A DNA stretch of 15,626 nt from Bacteroidales bacterium (GCA_004555765.1 SFHG01000038.1:1-15626), one strand, 5' to 3'. Positions 1 to 7,089 are shown, numbered from the stretch's first letter. Made by a program: numbers and translations. The notes: generated from the sequence alone by a model not told the origin.

Positions 1-1
1 C

Positions 2-61
2 GTGAACCTCGTCAAAGGCGAGCGCTCGAAGCTCAGCGAGGCGGCAGCCAAGAAGCTCTAA
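2..61 (+). CDS. C-terminal end of an unidentified protein (partial)
   Basis: Reading from base 2 there is an open frame of 19 codons ending in TAA at 59-61. Its tail is rich in Lys, Ala, Glu and Ser (ending ..SEAAAKKL). The gene begins outside the window and too little remains to name it. It is on the same strand as the carboxyltransferase gene, whose ATG follows 48 bp later, so the two may be co-transcribed. The frame choice rests only on the C-ending codon pattern (AAC, CTC, GTC, GGC, AGC), which matches the neighbouring genes. Confidence 0.5.
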   Translation: MNLVKGERSKLSEAAAKKL

Positions 62-109
62 TCACGGAATATTACTCAAACAACAAACATATATTTGTAC
101 TGCTTATCT

Positions 110-1993
110 ATGGAAAAGAGACCAATCAAATTCAGTCTCATGTACCGGGACATGTACCAGTCCTCCGGCAAGTACCAGCCCCGTGCCGATCAGCTCGCCC
201 GAATCGCGCCCGCAATCATCGAGATGGGCTGCTTCGCCCGCGTCGAAACGAATGGCGGTGCCTTCGAGCAAGTTCAGTTGCTCTACGGCGAAAACCCCAA
301 TAAGGCCGTGCGTGCCTTCACGAAGCCGTTCAACGAAGTCGGCATACAGACCCATATGCTCGACCGCGGTCTGAATGCCCTCCGTATGTACCCCGTACCC
401 GCGGACGTGCGCCGTATGATGTACCGCGTAAAGAAGGCCCAAGGCGTCGACATCACCCGCATCTTTGACGGGCTGAACGACACCCGCAACATCATCCCCT
501 CCATCAAGTATGCAAAAGAAGCGGGTATGATCGCCCAGGCCTCTCTCTGCATCACTTACTCTCCGGTGCACACGGTCGAGTACTACACCGGAATCGCCGA
601 AGAGCTCATCGCCGCCGGAGCGGACGAAATCTGCCTCAAAGATATGGCAGGAGTGGGACGCCCCGTCACCCTCGGCAAGATCGTCGCCGGGATTCGCGCC
701 AAGCACCCGGACATCACGATCGAGTACCACGGTCACACCGGTCCCGGTTTCTCGGTAGCTTCTATGCTCGAAGTGGCCCGTGCCGGCGCCGACATCCTCG
801 ACGTAGCCGTAGAGCCACTCTCGTGGGGTAAAATCCACCCCGATGTCATCACCATCCAGGCAATGCTCAAGGACGCCGGCTTCGACGTGCCTGAGATCAA
901 TATGAATGCCTATATGAAAGTCAGGGCACTCACGCAAGAGTTCCTCGACGACTTCCTGGGCTACTTCACCAACTTCACCAACCTCCAGATGACCTCCCTT
1001 CTCGTAGGACCGGGTCTCCCCGGCGGTATGATGGGCTCTATGATGGCCGACTTGAAGGGGATTTTCTCCGCCATCAATATGTTCCACCGCCAGAACGGCA
1101 CCCCGGAAATATCTATGGACGATCTGATGGTGAAGCTCTTCGACGAAGTGCAGTACGTTTGGCCCAAACTCGGCTACCCGCCACTCGTGACGCCATTCAG
1201 CCAGTACGTGAAGAACATCGCCCTCATGAACGTCTTCAATATGGAGCGTGGCGAAGAACGATGGCAGGCCATCGACGACAAGTCCTGGGGTATGATTCTC
1301 GGCAAGTCGGGCAAACTGCCCGGTAAGCTCGACCCGGAAATCGTCAACCTCGCCAAGGAAAAAGGCTTCGAATTCACGGACAAAGATCCGCAGCTCAACT
1401 ATCCGGACGAACTGGATAAGTACCGGAAGATGATGGACGAAAAAGGCTGGGACTACGGACAGGACGAAGAAGAGCTCTTCGAGCTCGCGATGCACGAGCA
1501 GCAGTACCTCGACCTCCGCAGCGGCATCGCAAAGCAACGCTTCGAGACCGATCTCGCCAAGCTCAAAGCCGAGAAAGAAGCCAAAGACGGCTGGACTCAG
1601 GACGATGTCAAAGCCCTTGAGCGCGCCGCACTCACCCCGATCACGGCACCCGAGAGCGGTCAGCTCTTCTGGGAGCTGGATATGGTCGACAAGTCCGTGG
1701 CTCCTGCTATCGGCACACCCTACCTCGCGGGCGAAACATTCGCTTTCGTCACGACACCCGCCTCTTACTCCGTGGATGTCCCCGTACTCATCTCCGGACG
1801 TGTGCGCGAAATCGTGGCAGAGCAAGGGCACCTCGTGCGCAAGGGTGACGTGATTGCCTATATGGACAGTGCGCTTGACGGAGTCGATCTGAGCGACACG
1901 GACGACGAAACGCTAAAGAGCAAACTTGTCCGTGTGGAAAACAAGCCCTACAAGAACGGCAAGCTCAAAAAGAACAAGAAGAACAAACACTGA
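110..1993 (+). CDS. Oxaloacetate decarboxylase alpha / pyruvate carboxylase subunit B-like carboxyltransferase lacking the biotin lysine
   Basis: 627 aa. The N-terminal half is an HMGL-like TIM barrel of the biotin-dependent carboxyltransferase family, which moves CO2 between biotin and pyruvate/oxaloacetate. Visible family signatures are YRDMYQSS with the metal Asp14, RIFDGLNDTRN, the LKDMAG motif whose Lys177 is expected to be carbamylated, and the metal ligands His207 and His209 in YHGHTGPG. A conserved PYC/OADA-type region follows (LVGPGLPGGMMGSMMADL, GYPPLVTPFSQYVKN). Residues about 511-600 look like a biotinyl/lipoyl-type barrel (ITAPESG...VRKGDVIAYM), but where AMKM is expected the sequence reads TTPASYSVDV (548-557), so no biotinyl lysine is present. 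If active, biotin must come from a separate carrier, as with transcarboxylase 5S. I recall similar proteins across Bacteroidales, so this is probably a stable family form and not a decayed gene. The tail is Lys-rich. The ATG at 110 is preferred over the one at 95 because homology begins with EKRPIKFS. The substrate (oxaloacetate or pyruvate) is not settled by sequence. Confidence 0.85.
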   Translation: MEKRPIKFSLMYRDMYQSSGKYQPRADQLARIAPAIIEMGCFARVETNGGAFEQVQLLYGENPNKAVRAFTKPFNEVGIQTHMLDRGLNALRMYPVPADVRRMMYRVKKAQGVDITRIFDGLNDTRNIIPSIKYAKEAGMIAQASLCITYSPVHTVEYYTGIAEELIAAGADEICLKDMAGVGRPVTLGKIVAGIRAKHPDITIEYHGHTGPGFSVASMLEVARAGADILDVAVEPLSWGKIHPDVITIQAMLKDAGFDVPEINMNAYMKVRALTQEFLDDFLGYFTNFTNLQMTSLLVGPGLPGGMMGSMMADLKGIFSAINMFHRQNGTPEISMDDLMVKLFDEVQYVWPKLGYPPLVTPFSQYVKNIALMNVFNMERGEERWQAIDDKSWGMILGKSGKLPGKLDPEIVNLAKEKGFEFTDKDPQLNYPDELDKYRKMMDEKGWDYGQDEEELFELAMHEQQYLDLRSGIAKQRFETDLAKLKAEKEAKDGWTQDDVKALERAALTPITAPESGQLFWELDMVDKSVAPAIGTPYLAGETFAFVTTPASYSVDVPVLISGRVREIVAEQGHLVRKGDVIAYMDSALDGVDLSDTDDETLKSKLVRVENKPYKNGKLKKNKKNKH

Positions 1994-2011
1994 TCCTTCG
2001 TTAGCTTCTAA

Positions 2012-2059
2012 AAAGTCTCGGTCCGTATCTCGCGTTCGTGAGATACGGACCGAAACTTT
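2012..2059 (+). terminator. Perfect 14-bp hairpin, bidirectional terminator made of the repeat core
   Basis: TCGGTCCGTATCTC (2018-2031) pairs perfectly with 2040-2053 around an 8-nt loop. After one mismatch, five more pairs form (AAAGT with ACTTT). It starts 19 nt after the carboxyltransferase stop. The T-run is modest on the plus strand (ACTTTAT) and better on the minus strand (ACTTTTT), so it could also stop late minus-strand transcripts from miaB. The two arms are the first and second slots of the 23-bp repeat array described at 2020-2111. Confidence 0.8.
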
Positions 2060-2111
2060 ATCTCCGGTACGACCGGCGTAAAGTCCTCGGTACGTACCAA
2101 ATTGTCTTTTG
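2020..2111 (+). repeat. 23-bp-phased repeat array, locus 1 (+ - + +)
   Basis: Four 10-bp cores begin at 2020 (GGTCCGTATC), 2042 (GATACGGACC, inverted), 2066 (GGTACGACCG, degenerate) and 2089 (GGTACGTACC, a perfect palindrome). The plus-oriented cores sit exactly 46 and 23 bp apart, and the inverted one is one base off the grid. The last unit continues as CAAATT, as does the last unit at 5891. The array lies between the convergent carboxyltransferase and miaB genes, and its first two units build the terminator hairpin. Confidence 0.75.
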
Positions 2112-2319
2112 CCCCTAATGGGCGAAAACTACCTCAAAAGACCTTTGCAAGAAGGGCTCTTACACACGAAAAACTCCGTTTCTCGTGGAGACCTTTGCAG
2201 AGTGTGCCTCAGACACAAGGCATCTGAATGCGAGGATGGCGGGAGTGAACCAAAGTACACGACCAAGCCCGAGACACGAAAGCAACGCAGCAGATGAGGT
2301 GCTATTATGCAAAGGGCTC
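2112..2319. other. Gene-free stretch between convergent genes
   Basis: No convincing gene is seen. The only overlapping open frames are short, run on both strands at once and have no recognisable product. AGACCTTTGCA occurs twice, at 2139-2149 and 2189-2199, exactly 50 bp apart. A small hairpin (TTTTGCCC at 2107-2114 with 2120-2127) overlaps the left edge. No strong terminator is found immediately after the miaB stop on the minus strand. Confidence 0.5.
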
Positions 2320-3663
2320 TCAAAGGGTATGACCGAGGAGCGTGGCAGAAGTCGCCTCGTCCACTACCGCGGTCACGTAATCGCCGATGCGGTGGTTCTT
2401 TTTGTCAAAGACAAGGACTTTATTTTGGGAAGTCCGCCCGTAGTATTGGTCACGGGACTTCTTGCTGAACCCTTCGATGAGGACCTCAAACGTCTTGCCC
2501 ACATCCCGGAGGTTGCTCTCGAGAGAAAGCTTCTGCTGTAAGTCGATCATCCGCGCGAGTCTCTCGAGCTTCACCTCCTCAGGCACGTCGTCCGCCATCT
2601 TTTTGGAAGCCAGCGTGCCGGGGCGGTTGGAGTACTTGAACATAAATGCGCTGTCAAAAGGAACCTCTTCCATCACGGCGAGCGTCTCCAGGAAATCTTC
2701 CTCCGTCTCCCCGCAGAATCCGCAGATGATGTCTGCAGAGATGGCGCAGTCGGGGATAAGCTCCTTGATCTTTCGGACGCGGTCGAGGTACCACTCCTTG
2801 GTGTAGCCGCGGTGCATCCTTTTGAGGACTTCATTTGAACCGCTCTGCAGGGGGAAATGGACGTGCCGGCAGATATTGGGGTATTTCGCCATCATAGCGA
2901 TCGTCGCGTCCGTCATATCCTTGGGGTGCGGGCTGGTGAAGCGGATGCGGATGCCGGGAGCCGTCGTTGCAAGGAGCTCAAGCAAAGCGGGAAAATCGGT
3001 CACCACGCCTGTCTCGGGATCGGTATAGCTGTATGAATTGACGCTTTGCCCCAATAGGGTCACTTCACGATAGCCCAGGGCCTGCATTTCCTTAAACTCT
3101 CTGAGGATGCTCCCTGCCTCCCGTGAGCGCTCCCGCCCACGTGTGTAGGGGACGATGCAGTAGGTGCAGAACTTATTGCAGCCTCTCATAATGGAGAGGA
3201 ACCCGGAGATGTGGAGTCCTTCGAGCTTTACGGGTATGACGTCCTTGTAGGTTTGTTCCACCGAGAGCGTCACATTGATGGCCTTCTCTCCCGTTTCTGC
3301 CGAAGCGATGAGCTGGGGTAAGTCCATATAAGCATCCGGCCCCGCCACAAGGTCGGCGTGATGGTGCTCAAGGAGGTTCTCTTTGACGCGCTCCGCCATA
3401 CAGCCGAGGACGCCTATGATGAGGTCGGGGTTTTGCTTTTTGCGCAGCGCATCGATCTGACTGAGACGAGCATAGATCTTGTGCTCGGCGTTTTCGCGCA
3501 CAGAGCAGGTATTTAGGAAGACCGCGTCCGCGTCATCAATGCGGTCCGTAACCGTGTAGCCCGCCGTTTTCATCACGGCAGCGACCACCTCGGAGTCCGC
3601 CACGTTCATTTGGCAGCCGTATGTCTCAAGGTAAAGACGTTTATCTTGGTTCTGAAGATTCAT
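2320..3663 (-). CDS. miaB: tRNA-2-methylthio-N6-dimethylallyladenosine synthase MiaB
   Basis: 447 aa radical-SAM methylthiotransferase that adds the 2-methylthio group to i6A37 of tRNAs reading UNN codons. All three domains are present. The N-terminal UPF0004 domain has the three cluster cysteines Cys17 (ETYGCQMN), Cys53 (LNTCSVREN) and Cys88 (VLGCMAER). The radical SAM core carries Cys162, Cys166 and Cys169 in GCNKFCTYCIVPYTRGRERSR. A C-terminal TRAM-like stretch ends the protein (VLIEGFSKKS...GDYVTAVVDEATSATLLG). Length is normal for the family. The frame stays open to a GTG at 3687, but the ATG at 3663 gives the usual short MiaB N-terminus (MNLQNQDKRLYLETYGCQMN) and is preferred. It is the only minus-strand gene here, divergent from the small membrane protein at 3754 and convergent with the carboxyltransferase gene. 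Confidence 0.96.
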   Translation of the reverse strand: MNLQNQDKRLYLETYGCQMNVADSEVVAAVMKTAGYTVTDRIDDADAVFLNTCSVRENAEHKIYARLSQIDALRKKQNPDLIIGVLGCMAERVKENLLEHHHADLVAGPDAYMDLPQLIASAETGEKAINVTLSVEQTYKDVIPVKLEGLHISGFLSIMRGCNKFCTYCIVPYTRGRERSREAGSILREFKEMQALGYREVTLLGQSVNSYSYTDPETGVVTDFPALLELLATTAPGIRIRFTSPHPKDMTDATIAMMAKYPNICRHVHFPLQSGSNEVLKRMHRGYTKEWYLDRVRKIKELIPDCAISADIICGFCGETEEDFLETLAVMEEVPFDSAFMFKYSNRPGTLASKKMADDVPEEVKLERLARMIDLQQKLSLESNLRDVGKTFEVLIEGFSKKSRDQYYGRTSQNKVLVFDKKNHRIGDYVTAVVDEATSATLLGHTL

Positions 3664-3698
3664 TTGGGCAAAAATATAACCGCCCACTACGGGAAAAA

Positions 3699-3730
3699 TT
3701 TGGCTGTTAGGCGGTAATTACTTAATTTTG
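3699..3730 (+). promoter_or_regulatory. Bacteroidota-type promoter, TTTG-N20-TAATTTTG
   Basis: TTTG at 3699-3702 and TAATTTTG at 3723-3730 are separated by 20 bp. This matches the Bacteroidota primary sigma consensus (TTTG near -33, TAnnTTTG near -7). The predicted start of transcription is around 3736, giving a leader of about 18 nt before the ATG at 3754. It probably serves both the small membrane protein and the CoA-transferase gene behind it. Confidence 0.65.
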
Positions 3731-3753
3731 AACCACAAAATTACCAAAAAGAT

Positions 3754-4224
3754 ATGGGTACACTGTTCGGCGTCCTTGTGGGTGTCTATTTCATCGTAAG
3801 TCTGGTTATTCCTTTGGTCAAAAAGATAGCGCCAAAGCCCGAGACCGGAGACGCAGCCATTTTCCGGGGAGACCTCGAAAAGCGGCTCAGACGGTTTGTG
3901 GAGCAAGCCGAATGGTTCGAGGACGAAAACGGAGATGAGAAGGAAACCACGCAAAAAGCCGGTAAGAAGAAGGAAAAGCGGCTTAAGCAAGCCGGAGAAG
4001 AGACTATGGGCGACTTCCGCCCCGATCTCGAAGGCATGTCCTCCGTTGCCCCGGTGATGAGCCCGGGCAAAGCCTTGGACAAAGGGGAATTGCAGATCAA
4101 AGTCCTCGAGGAAGACGCACCCCACCCCTCTTCGTCTTTCTTACCGACCGGAAGAAAAGCCAAGAGGGAGCTTCTGAAGAAAGGAGTCGTACTCAAAGAT
4201 ATATTAGAACCGAAGTACTTTTAA
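3754..4224 (+). CDS. Small single-pass membrane protein of unknown function
   Basis: 156 aa. Residues about 4-23 form one hydrophobic helix (LFGVLVGVYFIVSLVIPLV) followed by KK, suggesting an inner-membrane anchor with the rest in the cytoplasm. The remainder is highly charged: an acidic segment near 30-65, a Lys-rich run (KKKEKRLK) near 70-80, then a Pro/Ser-rich low-complexity region. The C-terminus (RKAKRELLKKGVVLKDILEPKYF) resembles the amphipathic ending seen on many short Bacteroidota membrane proteins that finish in ..EIL..KY. No enzymatic motif is visible. It has its own good promoter and lies 28 bp ahead of the CoA-transferase on the same strand, so the two are probably co-transcribed, though nothing in the sequence links their functions. 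Coding status is supported by codon use and by the promoter-to-ATG spacing. Confidence 0.75.
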   Translation: MGTLFGVLVGVYFIVSLVIPLVKKIAPKPETGDAAIFRGDLEKRLRRFVEQAEWFEDENGDEKETTQKAGKKKEKRLKQAGEETMGDFRPDLEGMSSVAPVMSPGKALDKGELQIKVLEEDAPHPSSSFLPTGRKAKRELLKKGVVLKDILEPKYF

Positions 4225-4252
4225 CATCATAGTCAATCAAAGACAGTCAAAA

Positions 4253-5749
4253 ATGGCACTAAACTTTATGTCCGCCGAAGAGGCGGCGAAACTCATTAAA
4301 GACGGTGATGCCGTAGGCTTCAGCGGATTCACGCACGCAGGCAGCCCCAAAGTGGTTCCTGTGGCTCTTGCAGAAATAGCCAAAGCCGAGCACGAAGCCG
4401 GTCGTTCCTTCAAAATCCGTGTATTCACCGGTGCGTCCACAGGCGACCGTCTCGACGGCGAACTGGCACGCGCCGAAGCCATAAGTTTCCGCGCCCCGTA
4501 TCAGACCAATAAGAGCCTTCGTGCCCTCACGAACGCAGGCGGTGTGGACTTTGCGGATCTCCACCTCTCCATGGTCGCACAGGAACTTCGCTACGGGTTC
4601 TTCGGCAAAATCAATGTAGCCGTAGTGGAAGCCTGCGATGTCACCGAGGACGGCGAGATCGTCGTCACCAGCGGCGTGGGCAACTGCCCCACCTTCTGCT
4701 CCATGGCAGACAAGATCATCATCGAGCTCAACGCCCTCGTCCCGAAGGAACTCAGAGGCTTCCATGACCTCATCGAGCTCAAAGATCCCCCCTATCGCGA
4801 ACCGATTATGATCACCAAGCCGAGCGACCGCATCGGCAGTGACTGCATCAAGGTGGATCCCCAAAAGATCGTAGCCGTCGTGAAGACCGAAGCGCCCAAT
4901 GACGACTCTTCGTTCACCCCCCTTGATGATGTCACCAAGGCCATCGGCGAGAACGTAGCCAGGTTCCTCGTGCAGGAAATAGAAGCCGGACGCATCCCGA
5001 AAGAATTCCTCCCCGTCCAGTCCGGTGTGGGCAATGTCGCCAATGCCGTACTCGGAGCTATGGGCGCAAGCGAGAAGATTCCGCCCTTCCAAGTCTACAC
5101 GGAAGTGATCCAAGACTCCGTCATCAATATGATCCGCAAGGGCAAAGTAAAGTTTTCCAGCGGGTGCTCCCTCTCCGTCTCTCGCGACACCATCAGAGAG
5201 TTTTACAAAGATCTCGATTTCTTCCGCGACAAAGTGGTGCTTCGTCCCGCCGAGATCTCCAATAACCCCGAAGTCATCCGCCGCCTCGGTCTCATCGCCA
5301 TCAACACCGCCCTGGAAGCGGACATCTACGGCAATATCAACTCCACCCACGTCACCGGCACCCGTATGATGAACGGCATCGGCGGTTCGGGAGACTTCAC
5401 GCGCTCTGCCTACATCTCCATCTTCACCACTGCGTCCACCAACAAAGGGGATGCCATATCGAGCTTTGTACCCTTTGTGAGCCACGTCGACCACACCGAG
5501 CACTCCGTCAAAATCATCATCAGCGAATACGGCATCGCCGACCTCAGGAATAAGTCGCCGCGCCAACGTGCACAAGAAATCATCAATAACGTCGTCCACC
5601 CCGAGTACCGTCCCCTCCTCAAGGAGTACCTTGAGATCGCGACGAAAGGGCAGACTGCGCACAACCTGGATGCCGCTCACGAATTCCATCGCGAACTGAT
5701 ACGCTCCGGCTCAATGCTCAACACGGACTTCAGCAAGTTTAAGAAGTAA
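4253..5749 (+). CDS. Acetyl-CoA hydrolase/transferase family CoA-transferase (succinyl-CoA:acetate type likely)
   Basis: 498 aa, the usual length for family-I CoA-transferases of the Cat1/AarC group, which move CoA between succinyl-CoA (or butyryl-/propionyl-CoA) and acetate. The catalytic glutamate is expected at Glu284 in FQVYTEVIQDSV, where the acyl-glutamyl-CoA thioester forms. Other family blocks are GFSGFTHAGSPKVVP near the N-terminus, ALEADIYGNINSTHV, and the glycine-rich MMNGIGGSGDFTRSA followed by a long conserved C-terminal region (KIIISEYGIADLRNKSPRQRA). In Porphyromonas such enzymes are linked to acetate, propionate and butyrate output, but the acyl donor cannot be read from sequence. 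It lies 28 bp behind the small membrane protein, and the carboxyltransferase at 110 may act in the same C4-acid fermentation route. The ATG at 4253 has no clear Shine-Dalgarno site, as usual in Bacteroidota. Confidence 0.93.
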   Translation: MALNFMSAEEAAKLIKDGDAVGFSGFTHAGSPKVVPVALAEIAKAEHEAGRSFKIRVFTGASTGDRLDGELARAEAISFRAPYQTNKSLRALTNAGGVDFADLHLSMVAQELRYGFFGKINVAVVEACDVTEDGEIVVTSGVGNCPTFCSMADKIIIELNALVPKELRGFHDLIELKDPPYREPIMITKPSDRIGSDCIKVDPQKIVAVVKTEAPNDDSSFTPLDDVTKAIGENVARFLVQEIEAGRIPKEFLPVQSGVGNVANAVLGAMGASEKIPPFQVYTEVIQDSVINMIRKGKVKFSSGCSLSVSRDTIREFYKDLDFFRDKVVLRPAEISNNPEVIRRLGLIAINTALEADIYGNINSTHVTGTRMMNGIGGSGDFTRSAYISIFTTASTNKGDAISSFVPFVSHVDHTEHSVKIIISEYGIADLRNKSPRQRAQEIINNVVHPEYRPLLKEYLEIATKGQTAHNLDAAHEFHRELIRSGSMLNTDFSKFKK

Positions 5750-5767
5750 GACCTTTGAAAAAGGTCT
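5749..5767 (+). terminator. Short hairpin directly after the CoA-transferase stop
   Basis: AGACCTTT (5749-5756) pairs with AAAGGTCT (5760-5767) around a GAA loop. It begins on the last base of the TAA stop codon. There is no T-run, so it is more likely an mRNA 3'-end stabilising hairpin than a stand-alone terminator; the strong terminator follows at 5814. Confidence 0.45.
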
Positions 5768-5813
5768 CTAAGTAAGACTTCACCCTCCGCTTTCTGTCCT
5801 ATGACAGGAAACC

Positions 5814-5866
5814 AAAATCTCGGTACGGTCGGGAATTTCTTCCGTGCCGTACCGAGATTTTATTTT
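5814..5866 (+). terminator. Strong intrinsic terminator, 15-bp perfect stem
   Basis: The 15 bases 5814-5828 (AAAATCTCGGTACGG) pair perfectly with 5847-5861 across an 18-nt loop, followed by TTTTATTTT. It ends the promoter-3699 unit carrying the CoA-transferase. AAAA on the left arm makes it usable in both directions. As at 2012-2059, the two arms are the first and second (inverted) slots of a 23-bp-phased repeat array. Confidence 0.88.
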
Positions 5867-5913
5867 CGGTTCGTACCACGGGTTTGCATAGGTCTGTACC
5901 AAATTATGTCCCG
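5822..5913 (+). repeat. 23-bp-phased repeat array, locus 2 (+ - + +)
   Basis: Cores begin at 5822 (GGTACGGTCG, degenerate), 5844 (GTGCCGTACC, inverted), 5868 (GGTTCGTACC) and 5891 (GGTCTGTACC). Plus-oriented cores are exactly 46 and 23 bp apart. Order, spacing and the CAAATT after the last core all match locus 1 at 2020-2111, although the sequences between cores differ. It lies between the CoA-transferase and the thioredoxin-like lipoprotein. Confidence 0.75.
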
Positions 5914-5962
5914 TCACAGGGTCTCCGTGAAGTCAAAATTCACCACTTCCCATTCCATAAGT

Positions 5963-6889
5963 ATGAAACGCCTATCTCCGGCATTTTTATGCCTCTTCGT
6001 CTTACTCTCACTTTCCGGGTGCCAAGGAGCCTATTCTCAGAAAAAAGCACCGCTCGAATTGCCCAAGTTTGCAACTCCGCCGGTAACCATCACGGCTCCC
6101 GATGCGCGAGCCGAGTACATCCTGAGTCACGTGTGGCAAGACTATACGCACGTGGACTCGACGATGTTCCGGGACAGAAACGCGAGCGAGCAGTTTCTCG
6201 TAAACTACTTCGCCATCGGCGACGTAGCCGGCGTACGTGCACTGGGAGAAGCGAGCAAAGCTTTTTTCTCGAAGTCGGATGCTTTCGCGGATTCCGTAAT
6301 GATTGCCATGACGGAGAAATACTTCGGCACAGCCGCATCTCCGCTATTCAGTGACAGCCTCTATCTCTCTGTAATGGATGAAGCACGAAAGGCCGGGAAG
6401 CTCTCGGATGCCCAAAAAATCGTCCTTGCAGACAAAATAAGACTGATGGGAATGAATAAGCCCGGAAGCGACGCGCCGGACATTGAGTACCTCACCCCGG
6501 ACGGCAAGACGCACAGATTTAGAGAAATGCTCGGCAGACCTACAGTCCTCCTCATATACAACATAGGCTGCTCCACTTGCCACGCCTTAATGCAATACCT
6601 TAGCGACCACAGCAGCTACCGTCGCTGGGTCGAAGAAGGCAAGATCAACCTCGTGGCGATCACGAGTGCGGAAGACAGGGATCTCTGGATAGCGGAACAA
6701 AAGTTTGTCCCCGACTATGCGGTTTCAGGTCTGGACACCAAGATGGACATCATCCTAAAGGAGCTGCTGGACGTCCGCGCCTATCCTACCCTTTATTTCT
6801 TCGATAAGGAGCTGAAAGTAGTCGCCAAAGACATCCAAATAGACGAGCTCACAGAGCTGATAAGCGCCAAAATTTCGGGGAAAATCTGA
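5963..6889 (+). CDS. Thioredoxin-like lipoprotein with DUF5106-type N-terminal region
   Basis: 308 aa from the ATG at 5963. The signal peptide MKRLSPAFLCLFVLLSLSGC carries a lipobox (LSGC) with Cys20 as the lipidation site, so the mature protein is anchored on the periplasmic or outer-membrane side. Residues about 40-170 resemble the helical DUF5106 region found ahead of Bacteroidota thioredoxin-like proteins (YILSHVWQDYTHVDSTMF...). The C-terminal part, from about 172, is a thioredoxin fold with a CSTC active site (Cys203, Cys206) in YNIGCSTCHAL and a cis-Pro at Pro275 (VRAYPTLYF). It likely handles disulfide reduction or exchange in the periplasm; its partner is unknown. The frame is open back to 5801, but that start lies before the terminator stem and repeat array, and the lipoprotein signal fixes 5963. 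No clear promoter was found upstream. Confidence 0.85.
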   Translation: MKRLSPAFLCLFVLLSLSGCQGAYSQKKAPLELPKFATPPVTITAPDARAEYILSHVWQDYTHVDSTMFRDRNASEQFLVNYFAIGDVAGVRALGEASKAFFSKSDAFADSVMIAMTEKYFGTAASPLFSDSLYLSVMDEARKAGKLSDAQKIVLADKIRLMGMNKPGSDAPDIEYLTPDGKTHRFREMLGRPTVLLIYNIGCSTCHALMQYLSDHSSYRRWVEEGKINLVAITSAEDRDLWIAEQKFVPDYAVSGLDTKMDIILKELLDVRAYPTLYFFDKELKVVAKDIQIDELTELISAKISGKI

Positions 6890-6958
6890 AATTTAACGCA
6901 GAGACGGAATAATTTTGGTCTGCAAAGCACCCAAAAACGGCTCAAACGGTAGGGATTG

Positions 6959-6989
6959 TTTGTAAAATCAAGAATTATTCTTACCTTTG
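6959..6989 (+). promoter_or_regulatory. Bacteroidota-type promoter for the OmpA-like gene, TTTG-N19-TACCTTTG
   Basis: TTTG at 6959-6962 and TACCTTTG at 6982-6989 are 19 bp apart, an excellent fit to the Bacteroidota -33/-7 consensus. Transcription should start near 6995, giving an AT-rich leader of about 95 nt before the ATG at 7090. The end of the leader (TTAATAAATCGACTAAAATT) is A/T-rich and unpaired-looking, typical of highly expressed genes in this phylum. Confidence 0.75.
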
Positions 6990-7089
6990 TGGGGTAGTTC
7001 ACACGCAGACAGCGTGACTTCGGGACTGCTTTTCTGTGAAAGAAAAAGAACTCACATATTGTTGAATTATTAATAAATCGACTAAAATT

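Noticed and set aside
90..97. TATATTTG as a promoter -7 element for the carboxyltransferase gene
   Set aside because: No TTTG/TTG at the right distance upstream, and the leader would be only a few bases; a chance match cannot be excluded.
104..1831. 575-codon open frame on the minus strand opposite the carboxyltransferase gene
   Set aside because: The plus frame carries clear family motifs. Strong C-ending codon bias opens antisense frames, and the translated antisense product has no recognisable motif.
2109..2541. Short plus-strand frames between the first gene and miaB (2109-2297, 2185-2541)
   Set aside because: No motif, they overlap opposite-strand frames, and the second runs antisense into miaB.
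3669..3676. TATTTTTG on the minus strand as a miaB -7 element
   Set aside because: It would leave almost no leader before the ATG at 3663, and no -33 element was seen at the expected distance.
4259..5689. 476-codon minus-strand open frame opposite the CoA-transferase
   Set aside because: Same codon-bias shadow effect; the plus strand is unambiguous.
5801..5962. 54-residue N-terminal extension of the thioredoxin-like lipoprotein
   Set aside because: It would be encoded by the terminator and repeat array; the lipoprotein signal at 5963 fixes the start.
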